DNA of 11,583 nt from Gammaproteobacteria bacterium (GTDB lineage: Bacteria > Pseudomonadota > Gammaproteobacteria > Cardiobacteriales > Wohlfahrtiimonadaceae), in contig BHEQ01000042.1 of assembly GCA_003864535.1 (NCBI GenBank), forward strand, positions 1-11,583. Reading direction: 5' to 3'. Both the position numbers and the translations under genes were made by a program. Shown piece by piece: positions 1 through 7,979 of this stretch. A model generated the notes under the pieces. That model had not been told where the DNA came from, did not search any database, and saw only the letters and a list, made by a program, of their open reading frames with translations. Each line of letters starts with the position of its first letter. Within the stretch, counting starts at the first letter, position 1.

Positions 1-10
1 GCATAATATT

Positions 11-40
11 TATACTATACCTATATAAATTAGCAGAGGA
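11..40 (+). promoter_or_regulatory. Candidate -10 and ribosome binding site before the alpha-galactosidase gene
   Basis: TATACT at 11-16 resembles a -10 box and AGAGGA at 35-40 is a good Shine-Dalgarno sequence 7 bases before the ATG at 48. Any -35 box would lie left of the window, so the promoter is only half visible. The RBS is well supported; the -10 is a guess in AT-rich DNA, and the gene may instead be transcribed from an upstream gene. Confidence 0.3.
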
Positions 41-47
41 ATCTTGT

Positions 48-2168
48 ATGAACACATTAATTCATCTTTGGAGTAAAAATAATAGCCTAATTTTTAAACT
101 AGATACACATAATAAATTACCCGAGATTATTCATTGGGGGATGAAAATTGATACCCTCGACAAGGATTTAATAAGCGCAACAATGCGTGCAGTCCCTCAG
201 GCACGACTTGATATTGATATTCCTCTAACAATCTGCCCTGAACTTGGATCAGGCCTCTTTAGCGCACCCGCACTTGAAGGTCATAGAGACCAATTAGATT
301 GGGCTCCTATATTTTTACTTGAACCAAATAAGACTTGCATATCAGGAAACACTTCTGTGATATTTGAGGCAATTGATATAATCGCTCAATTAAAAATAGT
401 CATTAAATACACCCTTGATAACGAAACAAATGTATTAAAAACAAGCATAACACTGACAAATACAGGTCAACAAAACTATCAGCTTAATAAACTAGTTTCA
501 ACATTGCCATTTCCTAATTATGTCACTGAGTTAATGTGCTTTAATGGTCGATGGTGTCAAGAATTTCAAACGTTGCGTCGCCCATTTACCCACAATGGTT
601 TTATCCAAGAGAATAGGCGCGGTAGAACTTCTCATGAAAACTTTCCTGGTTTAATTCTAGGAAATAAAGGATTTACAGAACAAAAAGGCAATGTTTGGGG
701 TATCCATTTAGGATGGAGTGGAAATCATCAAATCCGTGCAGATGTAAAAAGTGATGGCCGGCGCTTTATACAAGCAGGTGAGCTATTATTGCCAGGAGAG
801 ATTGTTTTATCGGCAGCGCAAAGCTATACAACGCCTGACTTGTATGCAAGCTTTAGCAATCAAGGACTCAACGGACTTTCAAAATCATTTCATCAATATG
901 TGCGTGCACATATTCTTAAGTTTCCTAGCACCAAACCACGCCCTGTTCATTTAAACACTTGGGAAGGTATTTATTTTAATCATGATCCTAATTATATTAA
1001 ACAAATGGCAACTAAAGCTGCTGAATTAGGTATTGAGCGTTTTATTATTGATGATGGTTGGTTTGTGGGCAGGAACGATGATAAAGCAGCGCTAGGCGAC
1101 TGGTACTTAGATACTAATAAATATCCAGATGGACTAGAGACCGTGATTAAGCATGTCAATCAATTAGGTATGGAATTTGGTTTATGGGTTGAACCTGAGA
1201 TGATCAATAAAAAATCTCAGCTTTTTCAGAAACATCCTGATTGGCTATTAGAACTGCCAGCATATACTCAACCTTCTGGACGCTATCAATATGTTTTAAA
1301 CTTACAAAATAAAGATTGCTTTAACTATTTACTTGAACGATTAGATCAATTATTGACAGAATATAGCATCACCTATTTAAAATGGGATATGAACCGCGAA
1401 ATAGTACAAGCAGGACACGAAGGGTGTGCAGCTGTACATGGGCAAACGATGGCATACTATAGATTAGTAGATGACCTAATCTATAAACACCCAACCGTTG
1501 AAATTGAATCCTGTTCCTCTGGAGGTGGACGCATTGACTTTGAAGTATTAAAAAGAACGCATCGTTTCTGGTCATCTGACTGTAATGATGCTTTAGAACG
1601 CCAAACAATTCAACGCGGTATGAGTTACTTTTTTCCACCAGAGGTGATGGGATCACATATTGGCCCTGAAGAAAGTCATACCACACGCAGGCGCCATCAT
1701 ATCAACATGCGCGGTTTAACAGCTTTAGCAGGTCATATGGGAGTGGAACTTGATCCAGTGAAGGAATCAAATGATCAAAAACAGGAGTTTGCTACCTATA
1801 TTAAGCTGCATAAACAATATCGTAAATTATTACATCATGGATATTCTTTTCGTTTAGATTCAAGTGAGCAAAGTCGTTATACCTATGGTGTATATAATCA
1901 AGAGGAAATGTTAGTCTCTGTTTGCCAACTTAAAATGCATGAGTATGCCTTACCAGAGCCATTATGCCTAGATTACTTAAACCCTATGCAGCATTATCAA
2001 GTAGAGATTGTAGATATGCCTAAAGCAAGCTTTCAGTTAATGAAACAGCTTCCGTATTGGATTGACAAGAAAATAATACTCTCAGGTGAAATACTCATGA
2101 CTATTGGTCTTGCATTACCTTTAATTGATCCTGAGTCTGCGCTCTTAATACATATCAAGGCAATATAA
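48..2168 (+). CDS. Alpha-galactosidase, glycoside hydrolase family 36 (RafA/AgaA-like)
   Basis: This 706-residue enzyme should hydrolyse terminal alpha-1,6-galactosides such as melibiose and raffinose. The length is close to that of E. coli plasmid RafA, about 708 residues. An N-terminal beta-sandwich region (roughly 1-290) precedes a TIM barrel. The barrel carries DDGWF at 335-339 (substrate-binding Asp pair), KWDMNR at 445-450 with the predicted nucleophile Asp447, CSSGGGR at 489-495, and SSDCNDALER at 509-518 with the predicted acid/base Asp511. A C-terminal beta domain follows. No signal peptide is seen, so it is probably cytoplasmic and depends on sugar import. The start at 48 is set by AGAGGA at 35-40. 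The stop codon overlaps the lacZ start (TAATG), which indicates translational coupling. The family assignment is firm; the natural substrate is inferred. Confidence 0.96.
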   Translation: MNTLIHLWSKNNSLIFKLDTHNKLPEIIHWGMKIDTLDKDLISATMRAVPQARLDIDIPLTICPELGSGLFSAPALEGHRDQLDWAPIFLLEPNKTCISGNTSVIFEAIDIIAQLKIVIKYTLDNETNVLKTSITLTNTGQQNYQLNKLVSTLPFPNYVTELMCFNGRWCQEFQTLRRPFTHNGFIQENRRGRTSHENFPGLILGNKGFTEQKGNVWGIHLGWSGNHQIRADVKSDGRRFIQAGELLLPGEIVLSAAQSYTTPDLYASFSNQGLNGLSKSFHQYVRAHILKFPSTKPRPVHLNTWEGIYFNHDPNYIKQMATKAAELGIERFIIDDGWFVGRNDDKAALGDWYLDTNKYPDGLETVIKHVNQLGMEFGLWVEPEMINKKSQLFQKHPDWLLELPAYTQPSGRYQYVLNLQNKDCFNYLLERLDQLLTEYSITYLKWDMNREIVQAGHEGCAAVHGQTMAYYRLVDDLIYKHPTVEIESCSSGGGRIDFEVLKRTHRFWSSDCNDALERQTIQRGMSYFFPPEVMGSHIGPEESHTTRRRHHINMRGLTALAGHMGVELDPVKESNDQKQEFATYIKLHKQYRKLLHHGYSFRLDSSEQSRYTYGVYNQEEMLVSVCQLKMHEYALPEPLCLDYLNPMQHYQVEIVDMPKASFQLMKQLPYWIDKKIILSGEILMTIGLALPLIDPESALLIHIKAI

Positions 2169-5100
2169 TGAACCATATTTATTCATTAGCTACCGTTCTT
2201 TCAAGGCGTGATTGGGAAAACTGTACGACGACACATTATCAGCGTTTACCCACTCATCCTCCATTTTCTAGTTGGCGCGATTATCCTTCTGCTAGAATAG
2301 AAAATCAAGGTGATGAGATTCTCTCACCACAGATTCAAATTTTAAATGGTTTATGGCAATTTAATCATTTTGAAGCTCCTGAAGATGTACCAGAAGCATG
2401 GCTTGCACAAGATCTAACTAATGCTAAACCGATTAAAGTACCTTCAAATTGGCAATTAACGGATCATTTAGAGGAGCACAAGCTTGATGTACCAATCTAT
2501 ACCAATATTCGTTATCCCATTCCTGTTAACCCACCTTTTGTGCCAAAACAGAATCCAACAGGCTGTTATTCAATAAACTTTAAAGTAAAATCTGAATGGC
2601 TAGAATCAAATAATAAACTTAAAACAAGCCAAACTCGGATTATTTTTGATGGTGTGAATTCTGCATTTTATTTGTGGTGTAATGGTATTTGGATAGGTTA
2701 TTCACAAGATAGTCGCTTGCCTGCTGAATTTGATCTAAGTCACGCATTACATAGTGGTGAAAATCGATTAGCCGTTATGGTATTGCGCTTTAGTGATGGC
2801 AGTTATCTTGAAGATCAAGATATATGGCGCATGAGTGGTATTTTTCGAGATGTGAGCCTCTTAAATAAGCCTAAAGTTGCGTTCCAAGATATTCAATTAT
2901 GCACTCATTTAAGTAATCACAATCAAGCGGCAACCCTAGATGCACTAGTTCTTGCTAATATTCCAGAAAATGCAGCTGGAGCTAACTATCAAGTAAACCT
3001 GCAGCTTTGGCGGAATCAAGTACTTATTAAAGAAATGTTCCAAGATTTTGGTAGCGAAATTATTGATGAACGCGGCGCATATCACGACCGTACTTGTTTG
3101 CATTTGTATATTGAGCACCCTCTTCTTTGGAGTGCAGAAACACCTAATTTATACCGCGCAGTCATCGCTTTATTATCCCCACAAGGTGCAACTATTGAAT
3201 TAGAAAGCTATGATATTGGTTTTAGAGAAATTAAAATTGAGCATGGTCTTCTTAAGCTTAACGGACAACCTCTCTTAATTCGTGGCGTAAATCGGCATGA
3301 ACATCATCCAGAGCATGGGCACGTCATGGATGAGGCAATGATGCGCCAAGATATTATATTGATGAAGCAGCATAATTTTAATGCGGTGCGCTGTGCCCAT
3401 TACCCTAATCACCCGCGTTGGTACAGTTTATGTGATTACTATGGGCTTTATATTGTTAATGATGCAAATATAGAAACTCATGGAATGCAGCCAATGAGTA
3501 GAATCTCTGATGATCCAATCTGGTTTAATGCATTGAGCGAACGCATCATCCGCATGGTTCAGCGTGATCGAAACCATGCCTGTATTATTATTTGGTCATT
3601 AGGCAATGAGTCAGGTCACGGTGCCACACACGATGCGCTATACCGCTGGATTAAAACCAATGACCCCAGCCGCCCCGTTCAGTATGAAGGCGGTGGTGCC
3701 AATACACTTGCGACTGATATTATCTGCCCGATGTATGCAAGAGTAGATCAAGACCAGCCCTTTCCAGCCGTACCTAAGTGGTCGCTTAAAAAATGGATCA
3801 GCTTGCCCGATAATCGGGTGCATCCCGATGAATTACGTCCGTTAATTTTATGTGAATATGCACATGCGATGGGCAATAGCTTGGGTGGATTTGAGCGCTA
3901 TTGGCAAGCATTTAGAGAGTTTCCACGCTTACAAGGTGGATTCATATGGGACTGGGTTGATCAAGGGCTTACGCGTCAAATTGAATCTAACTCACCAGAC
4001 AAACATGCAACATATTGGGCTTATGGTGGTGATTTTGGAGATACTCCTAATGATCGTCAGTTTTGCATAAATGGGCTCGTCTTTCCTGATCGAACGCCTC
4101 ACCCGAGCCTATTTGAAGCACAACATGCCCAACAATTTTTCCAGTTTAAGTATATTCCATGGCAATCAGAACAGCCGTTACAAATTCAAATTACTAGCGA
4201 GTATCTATTTAGAGATACGGATAATGAGCAGCTAAATTGGAGTATTAAGTCATATAGCGCAGATGAAACCTGTCTTCACCTAAGTGGCAGTATTCAACTT
4301 AAGATGTCCCCTCAATCGGTACAACTTATTGATCTATCTAGCTCTGAAGAATTACATAACTTACTAAATACAGTAGATGCTGCGCTCTGGCTCAATGTAG
4401 AGCTTGTTCAGATTCAAGCGACTCCTTGGTCTAAATCACATCATCGGTGTGCATGGGATCAATGGATGCTTTCAAGTATTAAGGATAAATATCATCAAAG
4501 TGAATTATCTAAAAACCACCCCGAAAATCCAGTAGTCGATCAAACAGCACATATAATTAAAATCTCCCATCAGCAACAATCATGGGACTTTGGACGTAAC
4601 AGTGGCTTACTTGAACAATGGTGGGTTGGAAATCAAGCACAATTGATCACGCCGTTACAGGATCAATTTATACGAGCACCGATTGATAATGATATCGGCA
4701 CCAGTGAAGCTGCTAATATTGATCCAAATGCTTGGGTTGAACGCTGGAAAGCCGTTGGAATGTATGAATTAAAGCCTGAATTAACCTTTATTAAAGTGGA
4801 TCAATTAACCGATGCAGTACAAATTGTCACGGAGCATACTTATCACAGCCCATCCCACAATAATCTAATTCAAAGCCGAAAAATATACTCATTTGATCTT
4901 AATGGAAATATGAGTATCACCGTTGAGGTCACTCTCGCACCTCATTTGCCTGCACCTGCACGCATTGGAATGACGTGTCAGCTAGCTGCGCGCGAACAAG
5001 AAGTAAGCTGGCTCGGGCTTGGTCCTCATGAAAATTATCCTGATCGACTCTCCTCAGCGCAATATGGGCGCTGGTGCTTGCCATTGGAGCAGATGCACAC

Positions 5101-5407
5101 ACCGTATATTTTCCCAAGTGAAAATGGTTTACGCTGCCAAACACAACAATTGACATATGGAAACTTACGCATACACAGCACTGCTTACCCATTTAATTTC
5201 AGTATAAGTCCTTATTCTCTAAACTCTTTAATGCAAGCAACTCACCAACATTTATTAAAGGAAGATATCGGAACATGGCTCAATATTGATGGCTTTCACA
5301 TGGGAGTTGGCGGTGATGATTCGTGGAGTCCAAGTGTTCATGTGGATTACTTATTAACGAGCCAACAATATCATTATCAATTTACATTAAAACAGATATT
5401 AATTTAA
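2168..5407 (+). CDS. lacZ: Beta-galactosidase LacZ, glycoside hydrolase family 2
   Basis: The 1079-residue product hydrolyses lactose and related beta-galactosides in the cytoplasm. It aligns by eye with E. coli LacZ (1024 residues) from the N-terminal RRDWEN to the C-terminal GVGGDDSWSPSVH. Acid/base Glu481 lies in LGNESGHG, nucleophile Glu563 in LCEYAHAMGNS, and Mg ligands Glu436 and His438 in NIETHG. NRHEHHP (375-381) and GDFGDTPNDRQF (621-632) are also present. Extra length comes from a longer N-terminal part and small insertions, for example about five residues before RPLILCEY. At 431-432 it reads Asn-Asp where E. coli has Asp-Glu just before ANIETHG. AAGG at 2157-2160 lies 7 bases before the ATG, inside the preceding gene, so the two glycosidases are coupled. 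The match is too close for EbgA to be a serious alternative. Confidence 0.97.
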   Translation: MNHIYSLATVLSRRDWENCTTTHYQRLPTHPPFSSWRDYPSARIENQGDEILSPQIQILNGLWQFNHFEAPEDVPEAWLAQDLTNAKPIKVPSNWQLTDHLEEHKLDVPIYTNIRYPIPVNPPFVPKQNPTGCYSINFKVKSEWLESNNKLKTSQTRIIFDGVNSAFYLWCNGIWIGYSQDSRLPAEFDLSHALHSGENRLAVMVLRFSDGSYLEDQDIWRMSGIFRDVSLLNKPKVAFQDIQLCTHLSNHNQAATLDALVLANIPENAAGANYQVNLQLWRNQVLIKEMFQDFGSEIIDERGAYHDRTCLHLYIEHPLLWSAETPNLYRAVIALLSPQGATIELESYDIGFREIKIEHGLLKLNGQPLLIRGVNRHEHHPEHGHVMDEAMMRQDIILMKQHNFNAVRCAHYPNHPRWYSLCDYYGLYIVNDANIETHGMQPMSRISDDPIWFNALSERIIRMVQRDRNHACIIIWSLGNESGHGATHDALYRWIKTNDPSRPVQYEGGGANTLATDIICPMYARVDQDQPFPAVPKWSLKKWISLPDNRVHPDELRPLILCEYAHAMGNSLGGFERYWQAFREFPRLQGGFIWDWVDQGLTRQIESNSPDKHATYWAYGGDFGDTPNDRQFCINGLVFPDRTPHPSLFEAQHAQQFFQFKYIPWQSEQPLQIQITSEYLFRDTDNEQLNWSIKSYSADETCLHLSGSIQLKMSPQSVQLIDLSSSEELHNLLNTVDAALWLNVELVQIQATPWSKSHHRCAWDQWMLSSIKDKYHQSELSKNHPENPVVDQTAHIIKISHQQQSWDFGRNSGLLEQWWVGNQAQLITPLQDQFIRAPIDNDIGTSEAANIDPNAWVERWKAVGMYELKPELTFIKVDQLTDAVQIVTEHTYHSPSHNNLIQSRKIYSFDLNGNMSITVEVTLAPHLPAPARIGMTCQLAAREQEVSWLGLGPHENYPDRLSSAQYGRWCLPLEQMHTPYIFPSENGLRCQTQQLTYGNLRIHSTAYPFNFSISPYSLNSLMQATHQHLLKEDIGTWLNIDGFHMGVGGDDSWSPSVHVDYLLTSQQYHYQFTLKQILI

Positions 5408-5519
5408 TTATTAATAATGTAACTACTCAGCAATTAAATAAGCCCTCCCCTCCTAATATCCCCCTTTATACACAAGAGGAGGAGCAAGTCCCCCTTGCTA
5501 AGGGGGGATTTAGGGGGGT
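5403..5519 (+). repeat. C/G-rich intergenic repeat, long copy, in the lacZ-galT spacer
   Basis: A block of C runs (about 5440-5466) and a block of G runs (5500-5519) form an imperfect inverted repeat: 5447-5466 pairs with 5500-5519 at 15 of 20 positions. Nested inside is a perfect hairpin, CCCCCTT-GCT-AAGGGGG (5490-5506). A 16-base AT-only segment at 5403-5418, starting in the lacZ stop codon, recurs inverted at 7942-7957 beside a second C/G-rich block. Similar C/G-run intergenic elements occur scattered in many bacterial genomes; I assign no named family. There is no U-tract after the hairpin, so it is a poor intrinsic terminator. Confidence 0.6.
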
Positions 5520-5525
5520 AATTAA

Positions 5526-5660
5526 ATGGAGCGGAATCTAAGGTTGTTACAACCATGGAACGATTCTTTAAAAAATTATTTTCCGCAGATTTTTAATAAT
5601 GCGATTACACTATCAATTGATTATGCCATTTTGTTTGTTTTTCTAATTATTGTGGAATAA
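5526..5660 (+). CDS. Possible 44-residue single-span membrane microprotein before galT
   Basis: An ATG at 5526 opens 44 codons ending in TAA at 5658-5660, two bases before the galT ATG. The N-terminal half is polar with Trp and basic residues (MERNLRLLQPWNDSLKNYF). The C-terminal third is strongly hydrophobic (YAILFVFLIIVE) and could be one membrane span. AGGGGGG at 5512-5518, supplied by the repeat, lies 7 bases upstream and could serve as an RBS. An in-frame TAA directly precedes the ATG. It would fit a galT leader or coupling ORF, or be the tail of a deleted permease. In AT-rich DNA a hydrophobic ORF of this size can also be chance. No homologue is recognised. Confidence 0.3.
   Translation: MERNLRLLQPWNDSLKNYFPQIFNNAITLSIDYAILFVFLIIVE
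5542..5572 (+). promoter_or_regulatory. Perfect 13-bp palindrome overlapping a weak candidate promoter for galT-galK
   Basis: GGTTGT-T-ACAACC at 5542-5554 is a perfect inverted repeat with a one-base centre, 108 bases before the galT start. TTGTTA (5544-5549), 17 bases, then TTTAAA (5567-5572) resembles a weak sigma70 promoter whose -35 would sit inside the palindrome, as expected for a repressor operator. GCGGAA (5531-5536) and TTCCGC (5581-5586) form an outer inverted pair. It does not match the GalR/LacI consensus I know. It also lies inside the possible micro-ORF, so the two readings compete. Confidence 0.3.
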
Positions 5661-5662
5661 CT

Positions 5663-6712
5663 ATGCTATTTAACCCGCTCAATCATCCTCATAGACGCTA
5701 TAACCCCTTAACAGGGCAGCATGTCCTAGTCTCACCACATCGTGCGAAACGACCTTGGCAAGGGCAGGTTGAAATACCCTCAATCCCCATCAGCATACAC
5801 CATGATCCAACCTGTTTTCTATGCCCTGGCAATACGCGGGTTAATGGCGAGATAAATCCTAATTATTCACAAACTTTTGTATTTGATAATGATTTTGCGG
5901 CATTAATGCCAGATTCACCTATACCAGAATTAAATATGGCAGCTGATCCTTTATTTACTACTAAATCTGCACGCGGTTTAAGTCGCGTGATTTGTTTTTC
6001 GCCTGATCACAGCAAAACATTGCCCAGATTATCTTTAGCTGAGATTAAAAATATAATCTGCACATGGCGTGCTCAAATAAATGACTTAAAAGATACATGG
6101 GCATGGATTCAACTATTTGAAAATAAAGGTGCGATTATGGGCTGCTCCAATCCACATCCGCATGGACAGGTTTGGGCGACAGATTTTCTGCCTAATGAGA
6201 TTATCCGTGAACAGCAGCAGCAACAAGAGTATTTCAAAACACACCAAAGCCCATTATTGCTAGATTATGCACTTAAAGAATCCGCAGATGGAGCGCGTAC
6301 CGTTGTTGAAAATGATGATTGGATTGCAGTTGTTCCTTTTTGGGCAGCTTGGCCTTTTGAGACTTTATTACTCCCTAAAATGCGTATTCATTGCATGACT
6401 GATCTTTCTATCTCACAACAGGCATCACTCGCACAAATATTACAAGCACTCACAACGCGTTATGATAATTTGTTTAATTGCTCATTTCCATATTCAATGG
6501 GCTGGCATAGCGCACCTTATGCAAACATGCCCAAAGAAAATGCACAATGCTGGCAGCTCCACGCCCACTTTTATCCGCCCCTATTACGCTCAGCGACGGT
6601 GCGTAAATTCATGGTGGGATTCGAGATGCTTGCTGAAGCGCAACGTGATTTAACTGCTGAACAAGCAGCTGAGCGGTTACGCAATCTAAGCAATGTCCAT
6701 TATTTGTCTTAA
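5663..6712 (+). CDS. galT: Galactose-1-phosphate uridylyltransferase GalT
   Basis: GalT transfers UMP from UDP-glucose to galactose-1-phosphate, giving UDP-galactose and glucose-1-phosphate, in the cytoplasm. The 349 residues match E. coli GalT (348) closely from the N-terminal HPHRRYNPLTG onward. The active-site motif NPHPHGQ gives the uridylylated nucleophile His167. The structural Zn site is predicted as Cys51, Cys54, His116 and His165. The second metal site is predicted as Glu183, His282, His300 and His302 (WQLHAHFYP). All catalytic residues are intact. The RBS is weak (GTGGA at 5652-5656), which could suit coupling to the short ORF ending two bases before. galK follows after 29 bases, so the two are very likely co-transcribed. 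Confidence 0.97.
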   Translation: MLFNPLNHPHRRYNPLTGQHVLVSPHRAKRPWQGQVEIPSIPISIHHDPTCFLCPGNTRVNGEINPNYSQTFVFDNDFAALMPDSPIPELNMAADPLFTTKSARGLSRVICFSPDHSKTLPRLSLAEIKNIICTWRAQINDLKDTWAWIQLFENKGAIMGCSNPHPHGQVWATDFLPNEIIREQQQQQEYFKTHQSPLLLDYALKESADGARTVVENDDWIAVVPFWAAWPFETLLLPKMRIHCMTDLSISQQASLAQILQALTTRYDNLFNCSFPYSMGWHSAPYANMPKENAQCWQLHAHFYPPLLRSATVRKFMVGFEMLAEAQRDLTAEQAAERLRNLSNVHYLS

Positions 6713-6741
6713 TTATAGAAACTTCCATAAAAGGATTACTT

Positions 6742-7911
6742 ATGTTTTCCAATCTCACTCAAAATTTTGAAAAATTATTCTCTCAACCGCATGATTTTTA
6801 TGTGCGTGCGCCAGGACGCGTTAATTTAATTGGGGAACATACTGATTATAATGATGGTTTTGTTCTACCCTGTGCGATTAATTACGAAACAAGAATTCTA
6901 GTATCCTCTAGAAATGATGATCAAGTTCATGTTATTGCGGCAGATTATGCAGATCAATCTGATCAATTTGATTTAAATTCGACAATTAATAAGCATCCTA
7001 GTTTTTTATGGGCAAACTATGTACGCGGCGTGGTTAAATATCTACAATTGCGTATAAAATCGAGCAAATATCCACAAAACACATTAAAAGGATTAAATTT
7101 ATTTATTTCTGGCAATATTCCACAAGGCACAGGTTTAAGTTCCTCAGCCTCACTTGAAGTTGCGGTAGGACTTGCGTTTAGGCATGCTTTTGGATTAGAT
7201 TTAACGCTTGCAGACATAGCGCTTAATGGTCAGCAAGCTGAAAATCAATTTGTAGGCTGTAACTGTGGAATTATGGATCAGATGATCTCAGCTCTTGGTC
7301 AGAAAAATCATGCACTTTTGCTTGACTGCCGAAGCTTAGAGACCAAAGCTGTAGCCATGCCAGAGCACTTATCTGTACTAATTATTAATTCTTGTATGAA
7401 GCGCAACCTTGTGGGCAGTGAATATAATACGCGCCGCTTACAATGTGAGGCTGCGGCAAAATTCTTTGATGTTAAAGCTTTAAGAGATGTAAGTTTATCT
7501 CAATTATTTGATGCAAAACAGCAGCTTGATCCGCTTGTTTTTAAACGAGCGCGGCATGTTATCACAGAAAATGCACGCACTTTAGATGCAGCAGAGGCAC
7601 TAACTAAAGGAGATTTAGCCACACTTAGCCAGTTAATGGCAGACTCTCACGCTTCTATGCGGGATGATTTTGAGATTACCGTTCCTCCAATTGATGCACT
7701 AGTTGAGATGATCGCACCGATTATTGGTAAACAAGGCGGAGTACGTATGACAGGTGGCGGCTTTGGCGGCTGTGTTATTGCGTTAACTGTTCCTGAAAAA
7801 ATTGAAGAGATTCGCGCAAAAGTTACGAAAGATTATCCCTTATATTCTAATGGCATACAGGCAAAATTTTATTTATGCCAAGCAAGTGAAGGCGCTAGCG
7901 TTATAAACTAA
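6742..7911 (+). CDS. galK: Galactokinase GalK (GHMP kinase)
   Basis: GalK phosphorylates alpha-D-galactose at O1 with ATP, the entry step of the Leloir pathway. The 389 residues compare with 382 in E. coli. The galactokinase signature GRVNLIGEHTDYNDG is at 25-39, with catalytic Arg26 and sugar-binding Glu32, His33 and Asp35. The ATP loop GTGLSSSAS is at 129-137. Catalytic Asp179 is in CGIMDQ, and the third GHMP motif GGGFGG is at 338-343. AAGGA at 6731-6735 is a clear RBS 6 bases before the ATG. A 68-base gap with a repeat fragment separates it from galE. The enzyme looks intact. No galM is visible, so anomer conversion would be spontaneous or encoded elsewhere. Confidence 0.97.
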   Translation: MFSNLTQNFEKLFSQPHDFYVRAPGRVNLIGEHTDYNDGFVLPCAINYETRILVSSRNDDQVHVIAADYADQSDQFDLNSTINKHPSFLWANYVRGVVKYLQLRIKSSKYPQNTLKGLNLFISGNIPQGTGLSSSASLEVAVGLAFRHAFGLDLTLADIALNGQQAENQFVGCNCGIMDQMISALGQKNHALLLDCRSLETKAVAMPEHLSVLIINSCMKRNLVGSEYNTRRLQCEAAAKFFDVKALRDVSLSQLFDAKQQLDPLVFKRARHVITENARTLDAAEALTKGDLATLSQLMADSHASMRDDFEITVPPIDALVEMIAPIIGKQGGVRMTGGGFGGCVIALTVPEKIEEIRAKVTKDYPLYSNGIQAKFYLCQASEGASVIN

Positions 7912-7914
7912 TCT

Positions 7915-7957
7915 AGGGGAGGTTGGGAGGGGTTCTTTTAAATTATTAATAATTAAA
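7915..7957 (-). repeat. Second, shorter copy of the C/G-rich repeat, inverted, in the galK-galE spacer
   Basis: AGGGGAGGTTGGGAGGGGTT (7915-7934) read on the minus strand gives AACCCCTCCC..., matching AAGCCCTCCC at 5440-5449 at 9 of 10 positions. The flanking ATTATTAATAATTAAA (7942-7957) is the exact reverse complement of the 16 bases at 5403-5418. The copy lacks the G-rich second arm, so it looks like a truncated element in opposite orientation. It occupies most of the 68-base gap and includes a perfect 14-bp palindrome at 7941-7954. Confidence 0.5.
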
Positions 7958-7979
7958 CTATCAAGGAATAAAATATTAA

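Noticed and set aside
5490..5506. CCCCCTT-GCT-AAGGGGG hairpin as an intrinsic terminator after lacZ
   Set aside because: No U-tract follows; the next bases are GATTTAGGGGGG. It fits better as part of the C/G-rich repeat.
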